A stretch of DNA of 64,000 nucleotides, taken from Perca fluviatilis. Taxonomy: Eukaryota > Chordata > Actinopteri > Perciformes > Percidae. Below the pieces are notes generated by a model. It searched no databases, was not told where the DNA came from, and was given only the letters and a program-made list of their open reading frames with translations. The translations under genes and the position numbers were made by a program. This document shows positions 45,581-56,939 of the stretch, piece after piece; position 1 is the stretch's first letter, and every line of letters starts with the position of its first letter. The stretch lies in contig NC_053112.1 in assembly GCF_010015445.1 (NCBI RefSeq), positions 34,221,498-34,285,497 on the forward strand, read 5' to 3'.

Positions 45581-48387
45581 TTCCTTTTGTTCCATGTTTG
45601 TGCACAAAGTCAGGCCTGCGTAAGTGCAAACTGTCAGCATGCCAGATGTCAATGGCTTTGGTTGGATCAAAGTCTTTGATGTCAGGTGAGCACAACTGGG
45701 TTTTAAGGAGGTCAGAGAGGGTCTCAATTTTTAGGCGTGAGCGCCAGTCACTCTTTACCTGCTTCATAACACTGAACCCTCTTTCACAGTCAGGTGTAGC
45801 TGCAGGGATCGTGGGTAGAGCATCAAAAAGATCAAGGACATCAGGACACCGATGGCGAAGCATTTTGTTCACAGTAGGCCAGGTCTTCTCAAAGGTTCCT
45901 GTAGCAGGGTGAGACAGACAATATGCATTATGCACTTGCAAACAATTATACATTTTCAAATGCAACTTTAGTTATTAAAAGATGGCATCAAATTTGGATT
46001 GTGTCTTTAACAAATTACATTTACTATGATAAACAAAATAAAACATCAAATAAAAAAAATATTAGACATTTCTATAAAGCTTGGGAACTTTTCAAGCACT
46101 TGTTTAAAAATGCTACTGATAAGGTACATCAGTATGAGATTTTTTTTCTCAACAACAAACATTCTCCAAGTACCTTGGCTGAATCCTGCTGTGTGCAGTT
46201 AAGTCTTGAGAATTGTCCATTGATCAGGGATCAACTCCACATCCACTCCAGCAGACAGTAAAAGAGGTCGGAAGTGACTGATGAGATTGTTTACCTCTTC
46301 ATCACCAAAATCTGAGAACAAAAGGGAAAACATTAATATAAAGTGAAGCAGTTGTCTTAAAACATAAAATGCGTAAAGATTTGTTCATTACTTTTAAATT
46401 GCTAACCTGAACTTGTGTCTGCCTCTGGCCAGCACTGGAAACTGGTCAGCCGCATAGCCTGCAGGACACCACTCTTCACATCACTAAATCTAGCAGTGAT
46501 GCACCGGTACAGAGAATCAATTAGCTCATTCTTTGCCTTGTCATGCTGGTCGGCACTCATAGGAGTCTGTGTCCAGCACTGCTCTCAGCTTAGGCCCAGG
46601 TCTACAGTTGTGCAGAGATAGATGGATGGGCGTCTTTTTATTTATTTGTATTTATACTGAGGTGAAAACACACCAACACTGATCAAATCAAATCATAAAT
46701 TATAGGATATATGATACATACCTTGACTTATACTTTTCTATGACGGCCTGAGTGGAGGAAAGGCAGCTCTAAGCTTCAGCCAGGGTTGACACTGACCTCT
46801 GCAGTGACTTGGAGAGGTTGCTCAGTTGATAGATGGTGTCATGGAGAAGGCAGCAAAACCTGAGCACTCCACCATCCTTGCCTATGTTGAGGAACCCCTT
46901 GGCCTCAGAACAGCATTGATGTTCGTGGCCTCCTGGGACTACAAGCAAAACAACTGCATTATATCAGACAGCATTTAAAACTGATGAAGAGAAAAAGAAA
47001 GCAAACATTAAATAATCCATCTACACTGCTGGTTTTAGTAGGCTCAATATTAACATACCTTCTCCTCCAAGTGGCGTACAATGCCAGCATAACCCCTGAG
47101 AAAATGGTCAAGTGCTTTGAAAAGATGTAGTAGCCACCGGGTTCCACCTACTCTGGTTGGCATCAAAGCCTTCATGTGGAGCTCCCTGAAGTGTTGCTTT
47201 AGGCTGGCCCTGTTCACTCCACTCTTATGATATAAGGTGTAGAGTCCACTCAACAGGTCCTCAACTTTCCTGGCCATCACATTTTTCCTTATTCCGTCTG
47301 TAAAGGCAAGCTCTAGCTTATGGGCCATGCAGTGGATCCCCAGCACATTTGGTCTGTCTGCACGCAGTTTTGTAACTACACCACTGTTTACTCCTGTCAT
47401 TACAGATGCTCCATCTGTGGTGATTGCCACTAGCTTGTTCTTCCAATCAGTGCTGACTCCACTTTCCATTATACTGCACACTGCTTCAGCTATATTTGTA
47501 GCATCTGGCTTCGAGACAGCTTTTAACCCGACAAAATCAACTTTGACCTTCCCCTCACTGGTACTCCTGACGTAGACCATTTCTTCTTCCATCGCTGCAC
47601 TGTCGAGAGATCCATCTGACATGACCGAGATTAACTTGCCATCTGATAATCTTGCCCTCATCTTTCTTCTCTCATCCTCTGCTATGTAGTTTATGAACTC
47701 TTTTGCCTGGTAGTCATTTGTGTACGTCTCTCCTATCTTCAAGCCTTTCTTCCTGTCCACCCTGAAATAAATTTTCGTGTAAATGAAGCCACTGTTAGCA
47801 CACAGTACATTTCAGTGAGATTTTTTTTCTTCTTTTTGAAACCCCCAAACGTAAAGTTTCATCTGTGTTTATGGAAGCACTCTGAATTGTATTAAATGCA
47901 CTGTTTCTGAAACATGTAAATAGTAACGTTAATTCACTTACTCACACATCCATGCGAAGTCGGTGAAAGGCCTGCCCTTTTTTCCAATGGGGTGGGCATT
48001 CTGAAAAAGTAGCTGCATCTTCTCCAACTCTCACGTCTTCAATAAAGCAAGGCTTCTCCCGGTAAGGCTCTCTTCAATATGACCTGTCTTGGCAGTTTTA
48101 ATCCTTAGGCTCTACTGATGACTTCGGGCACTCTCATGGTCCTTTACTACCTCGACTTTAAAATTATTAGTTCCTACCACCAAATTGTTCGTTTTGTTTT
48201 TTTCTTTCGCATACATGTGGCAGTCCTGACAAAACATGACGACATTTTCGTGATCAAACACAAGCCATTCACGACCCGTCAGCCATTTGGCATTACATTT
48301 TCTTTTCTTCGTTTCTCTGTCAATATCCTCATCCCCTGCCTCGTTCCTCTTCTCGCCCCCAGAAGTCTGACCCAACCACTGCCGCAT
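45581..48387 (-). pseudogene. ZNF862-like hAT transposase, multi-exon and broken
   Basis: Exon-like pieces, right to left. 48387-48112 has a TTF/BED-like finger: KRKCNAKWLTGREW, then C-x2-C in FCQDCH and H-x4-H in DHESARSH. About 48023-47946 reads RPFTDFAW and ends in a GTAAGTG donor. 47761-47059 contains SVMSDGSLD and TTDGASVMTG (catalytic Asp candidates) and the landmark GIHCMAHKLELAF, then TRWLLHL, before a GTATGT donor. 46940-46740 has GFLNIGKDGG and a stop near 46770. 46560-46400 reads KNELIDSLYRCITARF. 46310-46200 reads GDEEVNNLISHF. 45912-45581 is the C-terminal dimerisation part with CERGFSVMKQVKSDWRSRL. An internal stop, a broken early exon and the foldback insertion disable it. Family resemblance is to ZNF862-type hAT proteins. 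Confidence 0.75.
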
Positions 48388-48766
48388 TTAGTTTAATCTT
48401 AACTTTTTACTTTACTTTACTAGCTAACTCCCTATTCTTTCAGTCTATGCTCCCTGCTCTGGCTCCGTTCGTTTCCATGGTTTCTCGCGCTGGTTTCGCT
48501 TCAGACTGCGCGCAGCCAATGGGAGTATGAAATGTCATCACGCAGCATTACGGCACAATGTTCTTGGGAAATGTAGGAAGTACTGCCAGGGGGATAAATG
48601 ACCGAGGACGGATGTATCATGCATGTAATGTCTCATGCATCACCAGCCAAACTGGCTAGTAAGTGTTTATTAACACCCGCCAAAATTAATTTTAACCAGC
48701 ATTTGACGGGTTGGTGGGTGTTAATTTAGAACCCTGATATAAACTAAATTTTTTTGCTGTGAAGGC

Positions 48767-49044
48767 ATGACCTGTCCTCTGGAGGACATCCACCAGACTA
48801 GCGGGCACTCGTTGTATTGTTGTCGGCCGCGGCAGGCGAGGAAGGCGGGGAGGATGGAGAAGCAAGGACGCCGGTCGGGCCTGCTTGCCCGGCTAAGGAA
48901 ACTACCACACAAATATCGCCACTGCCAAGACTCCTACTCACCAACGCCAGATCAATGTCACACACAATAGATGAGCTACAAATACACACGGAACTGATGT
49001 GTAAAAATTACCACAGAAGCCTGGCTGAACCATGGATGTGTTAA
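48767..49044 (+). pseudogene. LINE ORF2 N-terminal fragment in right foldback arm
   Basis: Inverted partner of 41619-41906, with a basic segment (GRRSGLLARLRKLPHK) and LLLTNARSMSHTIDELQIH in nearby frames. Frame differences between the arms show independent decay. Confidence 0.45.
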
Positions 49045-49339
49045 GAGAACACTAGCGGCAGGATGTCTGAGTTGAAAACGCATTGTGTTGTCACGTAAGA
49101 GCCCTGTTCATGTTGCACAGACATTATAATTGCATTTTGTGTCTGTTAAGAGGCACAAAGGCACTCTTTAGATTATTCCCCCAAAACTGCCGATTTAGCT
49201 AACTGGGAGCTATGGGCATTAGCTGCAGCAACTCCAGTTTGCTAGGACCGATTCTGTTCGTTTTTTTTTGCTATCGACAGTACTCATAAATTTATAGCGA
49301 TCAAGATTAATGTAAAAATTGCCCGGAGTTCTCCTTTAA

Positions 49340-50920
49340 TAAAGTGTGATGCCCATGCAGTGTCACTTGGAGTGCCTTTGCTGTTGACATTGTGGAGGTG
49401 TGTTTCTAACCTGCGCCTCCCATTTTCAGGTCACTTATTAGAGTAACTCAGCTCACCTGGGCCAAGTGTGCTGAGATTACTCAAGCTGCAGTACATACAC
49501 TCTCTCTCTCTCTCTCACTCTCTCTCTCTCTCTCTCTCTCTGTTCTGGCTCTCTCCACAGTCACACTAAGGTTTGGTTTGGATATGTTGTCCTAGGTTTG
49601 CCTTTTGCAGACACCTCTGTCACACATGCACATCCTACGCCACTGACTTCGTTAATTTCCACATTCTGTTCTGCATATAGTTAATTTGGTTATTTAATTT
49701 TGTCTTATTTGTTTTAACCTAAATTTTATAAAATCCTGTTTAAACATTTAACATGGTGTCATCTCCCTCTTTGTTGTTACCACCTGAACCAGGTCATGAC
49801 AAGTGGGGGCTTATCTGGGAAACTACATTAAAACAATTTTAACAAATTGAACTTTTAACAATAAATTTTAGCATTGGTGTAGCAACCATTTCTTCTGTTC
49901 TATTAAATCCTATCAAAAATGAATGCTTACCATGTGCTGCCCTTCCTGGAACCAATAACACCCAGGAAAGGGAACATCAAAACCAAAAAGCAATTTAAAC
50001 ATGCCCTGTCAACATAATATTGTTCACCCTAGGGTGACACAACTTCAGTTAACTAGAGTCAGTGATGGTGTTGTAGTATGCAGGAGTCTAAAATAAAATA
50101 CAGTATAAAACCCAGAAATCTTGTCTGTCTTAAGCCATCTTTGAATTTTTTTTTTATTAAAGGTAGATTATATTATAAATAGATGCCCTTTAGAGAAAAA
50201 TCAGACCAGTGTCTATTTATATGCACCCTATTATTTTTAGCCACAGTGGTGCTACGGAAACTGCCAAATTTAAAAAGCTGCACGTGACAGACTAAGCCTC
50301 TGCAGTTCATTGCCTTTTCTTCATTGAATAAATCAGTTTTTTTTCCCTTTGGTCCTAGTCTAATTTAGGTTAGTTTGTTGTCTTTCTCCTCCCCCTCCCC
50401 TTCATTACATCCAACTCATTTTCTTCCCCCATTCTTTTTTTTACCTTCCCTCTCATTCAAATCCTTCTCCATCTCTCCCTCTCCCCTCCATTCAGTCGTG
50501 AAGACTGACTACACAGTCACGTTTTTGCTTCGTACTTTCACAATCCCCTTAAGGCAAGCCATTTCAGGATATTTCACAGCAGAGCAACACACCAACTCTG
50601 TCACTCTCATAGACGTGAACACACAACCAGGTCACAGCCACGCACACCCAAACACACACACACACACACACACACTTGCTTTTGCTTCACACGTGACCTC
50701 TGTTTGCAAATAAGCCAAGCAGCAGCACCCATCCTCCCCCCTTACTTTCACTCTCAAAATCATTCAGCTCATGCCTCTGTGTTGCACTCTGAGGACATGC
50801 GCTAAAAATAGAGGTGTTTCCCATGCACGTTTCAGAATCATTTCGCTCTCTCCCCCTCCCTCTCTGTCTCTCCTTCCGGCACGCAATCTCCATTCTCTTG
50901 CAGTCCTCTGTCAGCCAGCC
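49340..50920. other. No gene; simple repeats
   Basis: (TC)n at 49499-49541, a pyrimidine-rich tract at 50380-50490 and a short (CA)n at 50651-50675. No motif-bearing frame is seen. Confidence 0.4.
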
Positions 50921-50923
50921 ACA

Positions 50924-50927
50924 AACC

Positions 50928-50977
<50 letters not shown>

Positions 50978-51000
50978 CACACACACACACACACAAACCC

Positions 51001-51035
<35 letters not shown>

Positions 51036-51036
51036 C

Positions 51037-51078
<42 letters not shown>

Positions 51079-51088
51079 CACACACACA
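50924..51088. repeat. Compound (CA)n with repeated AAACCCG interruptions
   Basis: A CA array broken three times by AAACCCGCAC/AAACCCGACAC and by single CG steps, so short dinucleotide blocks form a higher-order pattern. Confidence 0.95.
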
Positions 51089-51450
51089 TATGATTCACCT
51101 CATTTAAGTTGGCTACTTAATTTATTCTGCTTCATTGGCAGGGAGTAGTATTACTTATCTAAACACACACACACAAGTATAAATAAAATCAATTCAATTC
51201 AATTAATAGCTATTTGTGTTCAGTGTCAGGCTACCGTGGCCTTTGGAGGAGCCCACTTTCTTTTTTCTTTTTCTTTTTTTCCCACCGGGGATTTACCCTA
51301 TTATACTTTATCGACAGGAATAGATAGGTCAAACTGCAAACAGCCACCCACAAATAGTCTATAAACAAAGCATCAGGCTGTCTTTGAGATTTATCATCAT
51401 TTATCATCATTTATCATAAAGTATACCATAATTCCTCCGTTCAGTTAGGT

Positions 51451-51750
51451 CTAAGCGATGCACCCCGAGCTTCCATCCTTAACAAACAGCCGTGTATATC
51501 GGCTCTTCCAGTTTCTCCACTGCTGGCTGTTCCAGTTTAACGGGAGAGAGGAGCAAGAGGGGTTAGGAACGTGACCGGCCTCTGACGAGCTGTTACCACG
51601 ACCATCTTCAGCCAGAGAGGACACTATTTCTTCAGCTTCTTCTTGCGTTGTCACCCCGGTGGGAGATATGCCAACAGGGCTTGCAGCATGTGAATCGGTT
51701 GTGCTATTAACGTCATCGCTACACAATTTCTTAGTGTTCCTAGTTGCCAT
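51451..51750 (-). pseudogene. Possible N-terminal exon of a hAT-like protein
   Basis: A 99-codon minus-strand frame starts MATRNTKKLCSDDV, is Ser/Glu-rich, and ends WNSQQWRNWKSRYTRLFVKDGSSGC followed by IA and a stop. The pattern W..(K)..Y.WL...DGKLGC occurs at the N-terminus of several hAT-derived proteins (KIAA1586/ZMYM-like), where it leads into a Cys-rich finger. The finger is not seen next to it. There is no clear donor directly after GC and no matching terminal repeats around it. It could equally be a chance frame. Confidence 0.25.
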
Positions 51751-51983
51751 GGCTATATGACGCTAACTGCAGAATGGATTTCAAGGACTTTGCGTGCCGA
51801 TTAATGGCCTTTTATATTTTTTCTATGAATCTTTGAGTTAACATGTACTAAACATGAGTTGAATTTGCACCGCAGTGCTGCCACGCCTTGATGCGCATGA
51901 CAAGAATAGCATGTATAGTTATCTTTATTAAAGTGAATTAGGTATAAATCGCCATCATGCATGAATGAATTATATTTTTGCAA

Positions 51984-53370
51984 TTTTACACATACCAGCC
52001 ACGATGATCACATTACACAAAACTGAAATTGCATGTCAAAATGACACACTGTTAATATTTTTAGAGATTTAAATAAACTGAATGCAATGCAAAACGGCGA
52101 TTGGCTTGCCCAGCTTGTTAATAGCCAGTGTATGTTAATTTTAGCTGCCCAGTTTGTAGATGTAAGTTAGATGGCACCAACATTTGGCCTAATCATAACT
52201 GGGCTGGCAACCCAAAGACCAAGATTTTGTTTCCAGATTTGTGTGGTGACTTATGATGCGGGGGGTCCACCCCCCAAACATTTTGAGCATTAAACACTTA
52301 ATTTCCTGCATTCTGGTGAATTTGTATGCACCTATTTCTACCTTTTTTCTGAATCAACATGCTGCAAATATCTTTATGTAAAGGGAAAAGATTACAATCC
52401 AAATATAAAAACATAATGGAATGTATTGCAGTAAGGCTCTCAGTCGCATTCTTTATTGCTTTCAACTATTTATTCTCCTTTGGCTCAACTTTTCTAATTA
52501 TATCTGAGTCAGCACACAGCCTAGGCAATATTTAGTCGTCCCTCCTCTTTTGCATCTTTTCTTGTGGAAGTAACCTCCTTAAATGTGCATATGACAATTA
52601 TTCACCTCAATGATACATTATTTTAATTTATTAATAAACCCCTGGACTGTAATATTTCAGATGTTTGAGCAACATTTCTGCTCTTGTCCAAAACTTTGTG
52701 CACATTAATAATATAACTCATCGCATCTGTGTTCTCAGAGATTTGGAGGAGTTGTGATATTTTGATAAAAAATAAAGTTATAATAGGCTATTACAAGAAT
52801 AAAGTCACAATATTTCAGAAATGAATTTACCTGCACCATAGCCTGCTGTGCAATACATGATTGCTCTGCTGATACGGTAGATCTCAGACCGTCTCACAGA
52901 CACAGAGTCCCGTTTGGGTCTCTGGTCTCTGAATGAGACAAAGTTTAGGGAAGTGGCTGTACGCAGCTCTACATCGGAGGTGGAAAACCGAAACTACTGC
53001 AGAAATACACAGAGCACAAACGCGTCACATCTGCCACAGCATGCCGACAGCAGAGCACGTCCATTACAAACTTAAAGCTGCGCAGCTTCTTACAGTGAGA
53101 GTGGACACCAAGCTCTGAAGGTCTGCTTCAGAGCTCCATGTGTTTGAGTCTGAAGTTGCCATAGGCTACCAACAGCAAAGAAACTTATTCTATAGGCTAG
53201 ATTATTTTTAAGACCTATGTCCATTTTAACAGGCTGTACGCAGTATGTGCAAAGCCAAAGCACAATTAAATAAGGCAACTTATGATTTTTGGAGTTTACA
53301 TAAGTTATTGTCCGGTTTCATATTTGTCAGTCAACATTTCAAAATACATTCGGGGCTACATTGAAAACAT
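51984..53370. other. No recognisable gene
   Basis: Includes a short GC-rich hairpin GGGGGGTCCACCCCCC (52261-52276). Otherwise AT-rich without motif. Confidence 0.3.
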
Positions 53371-53989
53371 TCAGGGCTATCTCTTCTGAGGAATCCAGTA
53401 TGTCCTATGACATATGTTGAAGTGGATCTGCTGGTGATTTGGGTTCTTGGAACAATGGAAAATGTTGTCCCAAACAATGTCCCAATTAATTGTGTTCCCC
53501 TCAGGACTCAGCTCTCGCTCCCATTTCCTTGCTATTGGGAGTTCTCCTATGGATACTTGCATCAGTTTAGCATAGATCTTGGACGCTAATCCTCAACAAA
53601 CCATTTAATAACGTGCGGCTCCAGAATGTTTCCACATGGCACTCCATAACATTTTAGGGCTGTTCTTAAGCACAGATACAAGAAGAAGGCTGTCCTGGGG
53701 ACCTCAAAACTAGTTCTTAGGTCTTCAAAACTCAACATACCTTTCTCATTGAATAGCTGGTTTACAGTATAAATGTCTCTGTCACTCCACTGCTTACAAG
53801 CAAAGGGTTTGTTATCAGACATTAAGTGTGTATTGTGCCAAATTGGGGTGTCCAGATGCCACTTGTTGGTGTAGCATAGTTGCTCCTCCACCTGTTTAAA
53901 GTTAGTCAATGTGTTGGTGATAATAGGGCCATAGGCTAGCATACATGCTTTTGGACACACACCTGCAAAGGCAAGGTCTTGCAGTCTTT

Positions 53990-55044
53990 GGGCCCTATTT
54001 TAACGATCTGAAACGCAAGTATGAAACGCAAAACGCAAGTAGCTTTGTGGGCGGATCTCGGCCGCTGTTGCTATTATACCGGCGGGATAAATGACTCTTG
54101 CGCCCGACGCAAATCTAAAATGGGTTGGTCTGAAGTAGCTAGGTGTGGTTTGGGCGTAACGTGAAAATAACCAATCGGAGCGTCATCTCACATTCCCTTT
54201 AAGAGCAGGCGCACTTGTTCCATGGCGGATTGCTATTATAACGGCGGATTTGCCTGGTGCATGCCAGCGGGAGCTGTCCGGGATGCGGCAAAGTAATAAA
54301 TGCCTGTCTTGGTCGGGTGGCGATGTTGTTGCGGCCTCTCAGGCGCATCTCCTCAAGTCTGGAGAGGATTGCTGCAGCCATGGAGCGTGGGCACCTGTTG
54401 TGCCCCTTCCTCCTCCCCCCACTCCACCACTGTCCACTCGCTCCACCAGCAGCACATCGCGCATTACTCCCGGACCAGATCCCGCCAGAGTGTCCAATCC
54501 CACCGTAGTTCAACATCCCGTCTCCTTAAGTCCTCTAATATTTCCTCATTTATGTCATCAACACATCCATGATTCATGGAAATGTTGTGTAAAACACAAC
54601 AAGCCACAAAGAATGCTGCGACTTTGAGGACTGTACTGTAAAGTGCCTCCTGATCTATCCAAACACCTGAAGCGCATTTTCAGTAATATTTTTCTTTGTA
54701 GTGTATGCGCGTTGTGCACACGCTACATTATGGCCAAGCATTCGTCCCTAAAATAGCATCTGAATAACGCGCTACTGACTTTAGACTAGCGCCACTGACT
54801 TTAGACTAGGTTTTTCTTGGTCAGTGGCGGAATTGTTTTCTGAAAATGCAAAATAGCACCAGGGAACGTTTGCGCCGGAACACGCCTCCTCTTTTCGCTG
54901 AACCGCCCCTGGGAGGCAAATACATTCCCTAATTTACCGACGTGCGTCTGTCGAGGGAAAAGTCCGCTGTGCGTCGGGTGCAACATAGGAATGATACATG
55001 CATCGGTGTACAAAGGCAATTGCGCTGAGTGCAAGATAGGGCCC
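53990..55044. mobile_element. PIF/Harbinger copy 3
   Basis: Termini are GGGCCCTATTTTAACGATCTGAAACG (53990) and TGCGCTGAGTGCAAGATAGGGCCC (ending 55044). Flanks TTT and TTA suggest a 3-bp TWA-type duplication with one change. It is nearly collinear with copy 1 and is inserted in the L1 ORF2 C-terminal coding sequence. The transposase remnant (LCCVLHN region, 54625-54560 minus) is present but frame-broken. Confidence 0.85.
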
Positions 55045-55304
55045 TTAGACTTCCTGTGTGGTTTTGCTCTATTTCTCTCCATGGGACTGTAGATGAGGGG
55101 TCTATCCACACTCTGAGGGCCCGTAGCTGAAAAGCTCTGTGATACACTTTAAAATTGGGTAGGGCCAAGCCTCCTGTGTTTGAGGTACGTTGCAGGGTAG
55201 AGTATTTTAGCCTAGGTTGTTTATTATTCCAAATATAGTGGCAAATTAAGATATCAAGTTTCTTCCAGAAATTTATTGAGGTCATAAGGAGCAAGGTTAC
55301 CTCC

Positions 55305-55616
55305 TCTTTCTCTGCTTTGCCCGCCCAGAGAATTTGGCCCACCCATGAGAGAGTGACATCATGGCTTTCAAACGAGCAAAGTGGCAGTTGGTCAAGGCCA
55401 CACCCCCAACCTCAACCTTGCCCCCCCTCTCTCCTCCTCAATAGCTACATACACAGAAATGGCACGTACTAAGGAAAGCTCATTGTGGGACTGGCTTTAG
55501 TGGCTGGAATTCTGCACCAAGGCTGAATTTCGGGAAAGAGACTTCAGATACAGTATTAGAGGACCACTAAGGTCTATATAAAAGCATCCAAAGAGCCCAT
55601 GTCATGGGACCTTTAA
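55305..55616. mobile_element. MITE fragment replacing the L1 RT core
   Basis: The right end GAGCCCATGTCATGGGACCTTTAA carries a TTAA edge (55613-55616). The interior GGCTTTCAAACGAGCAAAGTGGCAGTTGG is one I remember from a common fish MITE. The left terminus is lost in L1 sequence. Confidence 0.5.
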
Positions 55617-56939
55617 AGCTTCTAAAATGGTAGGTCCTAATATGTCAAAATACTGTAGAAGTTCTGATGGAATTCCATCCAACCCTGGTGTAAGGACTCA
55701 TACAACTTTGAGTAAAAGGATTGAAAAGTGGCGCTGATATCCTTAGGATTTGTTGAGATACCTTGGTCTGTGTGGATGCTTTTGATAGTAGCTCTGGATT
55801 TGCTTTGTTTTAATTTCAGAGCAAGCAATTTGCTTGGTTTACAGCCATTAAAATAGTAATTTTGCCTCACTCTGTGCATTATGAACTCAGCTCTCCTTCT
55901 TAGCAGATCATTCAGCTCTGTTCGACTTGTGACTAGAAGAGTTTATGGAGATTTAGAAAAACAAGTCTTAAGAGATTGCTCTAACGATTTACAGCATTCT
56001 TCCAACTTCGCTATCCTTGTCTCTCTTTTCCTCTTCAAATTGACCGTGTAGGAGGATGTAAAATCTCTAATAAAACCTTTAGTTGCTTGTCATGTATATG
56101 CGGGTCAGAAAATGAGTCAGTATTAATTTATATAAATTCAGCCAGTTTGGTTCTAAATTCTGTATCAAAAGCTGTGTTCTGGAGAAGGGAATAATTAAAT
56201 TGCCATCTCCTAGATCTTTCTCCTAACATATCACAACGGGATGTGGTTATCAGCGCATTGTGATCAGACAGAATTGCTGGTTCTATTGCTATGTGTGGAA
56301 CATTGTCTTAAGCTTACTGGATTACAACATATAATCAATGCGGAAGTGGGTGAGGTGGCATGTGGAAAAGGTGTAATCCTTGCTAGTAGGATTGTGCATG
56401 CTCCATATATCTGTAAGATGGTGGGATTCCACAACTGCTTTAAACATGTCCAATATGGGTTTTGGGGCTTTTGTGTGATTGACCCCTGATCTATCTTGAT
56501 TTAAATCAAGTTCTGCATTCATGTCTCCCCTATGATTAGTGAATATTCGTTGAGAGAGCGCAATTCATTTGTTAGGCGTGGGAAAAAACTTTCATCATAT
56601 GTAGCCGGTGCATATACCGAAACAAAGGGTATTTTCCTACTCCTTATCATGGTACATATATAAGATATCCTGCCTGATAAGTCTTAACTGCTTTTTTTCT
56701 ATGGTGAGTGCGCATTTCCGCGATAGCAACACGATGGAGCCCTTGGTTTTGGTGTCATCGCTAGATGAAGGAGCAACATTAAAGTATTTATTTTGTAGAC
56801 GATTTACATCTCTTTTACATAAATGTGACTCCTGTCTAAGCGCCACGTCTATGTTTTTCCTTCTTAAATATCTATTTTGATCGTCCCGTTTAGCCCCCTG
56901 ATGTTCACTGAAAGGATTGAGAGCTCAGCCATCGTCAAA

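Larger units (their letters stand above)
42652..48736 (-). mobile_element. ZNF862-like hAT transposon
   Basis: Termini are CAGGGTTCTAAATTAAC (42652) and GTTAATTTAGAACCCTG (ending 48736), 17-bp perfect inverted repeats. Flanks GAATAAAC (42644-42651) and ATATAAAC (48737-48744) match at 6 of 8. It encodes a minus-strand transposase in several exons and carries a foldback element at 43166-45574. Confidence 0.9.
41312..49339. mobile_element. TTAA foldback element, split by a hAT
   Basis: The left arm 41312-42047 is the inverted counterpart of a right arm formed by 42520-42651 plus 48737-49339. The right edge ATTGCCCGGAGTTCTCCTTTAA ends in TTAA (49336-49339). The left edge lacks the matching last 25 or so bases, where the LINE 5' end begins. 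Without the hAT (42652-48736) the element is about 1.9 kb. Landmarks present in both arms are GGTCATGCCTTC, CCTCTGGAGGACATCCACCAG, TTGCACAATAG(C)GTTACTGAAG and TTATAGCGATCAAGATTAA. Confidence 0.85.
53377..56932 (-). pseudogene. L1 ORF2 relic, split by Harbinger and a MITE fragment
   Basis: The frame starts at an ATG at 56932 with MAELSILSVNIRGLNG (endonuclease start) and then breaks. Pieces follow right to left: 56846-56637 (endonuclease, RKCALTIEKKQLRLIRQDI), 56522-56322 (MNAELDLNQDRSG, SKDYTFSTCHLTHFRIDYML), 55879-55637 (GCKPSKLLALKLKQSKSRA, FYSKLYES), and near 55690-55620 LTPGLDGIPSELLQYF (RT block 0). The catalytic RT is missing, replaced by the MITE piece at 55305-55616. C-terminal parts lie at 55300-55045 (INFWKKLDILICHYIWN, GGLALPNFKVYHRAFQLRAL) and, beyond the Harbinger copy, at 53985-53586 and 53562-53377 (IHFNICHRTYWIPQKR). 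It is a 5'-complete but internally deleted relic. Confidence 0.8.

Noticed and set aside
45185..45912. Repeated ILQVQIF / KICTCK proteins
   Set aside because: Artefacts of the 19-20-bp subterminal tandem units of the foldback element.
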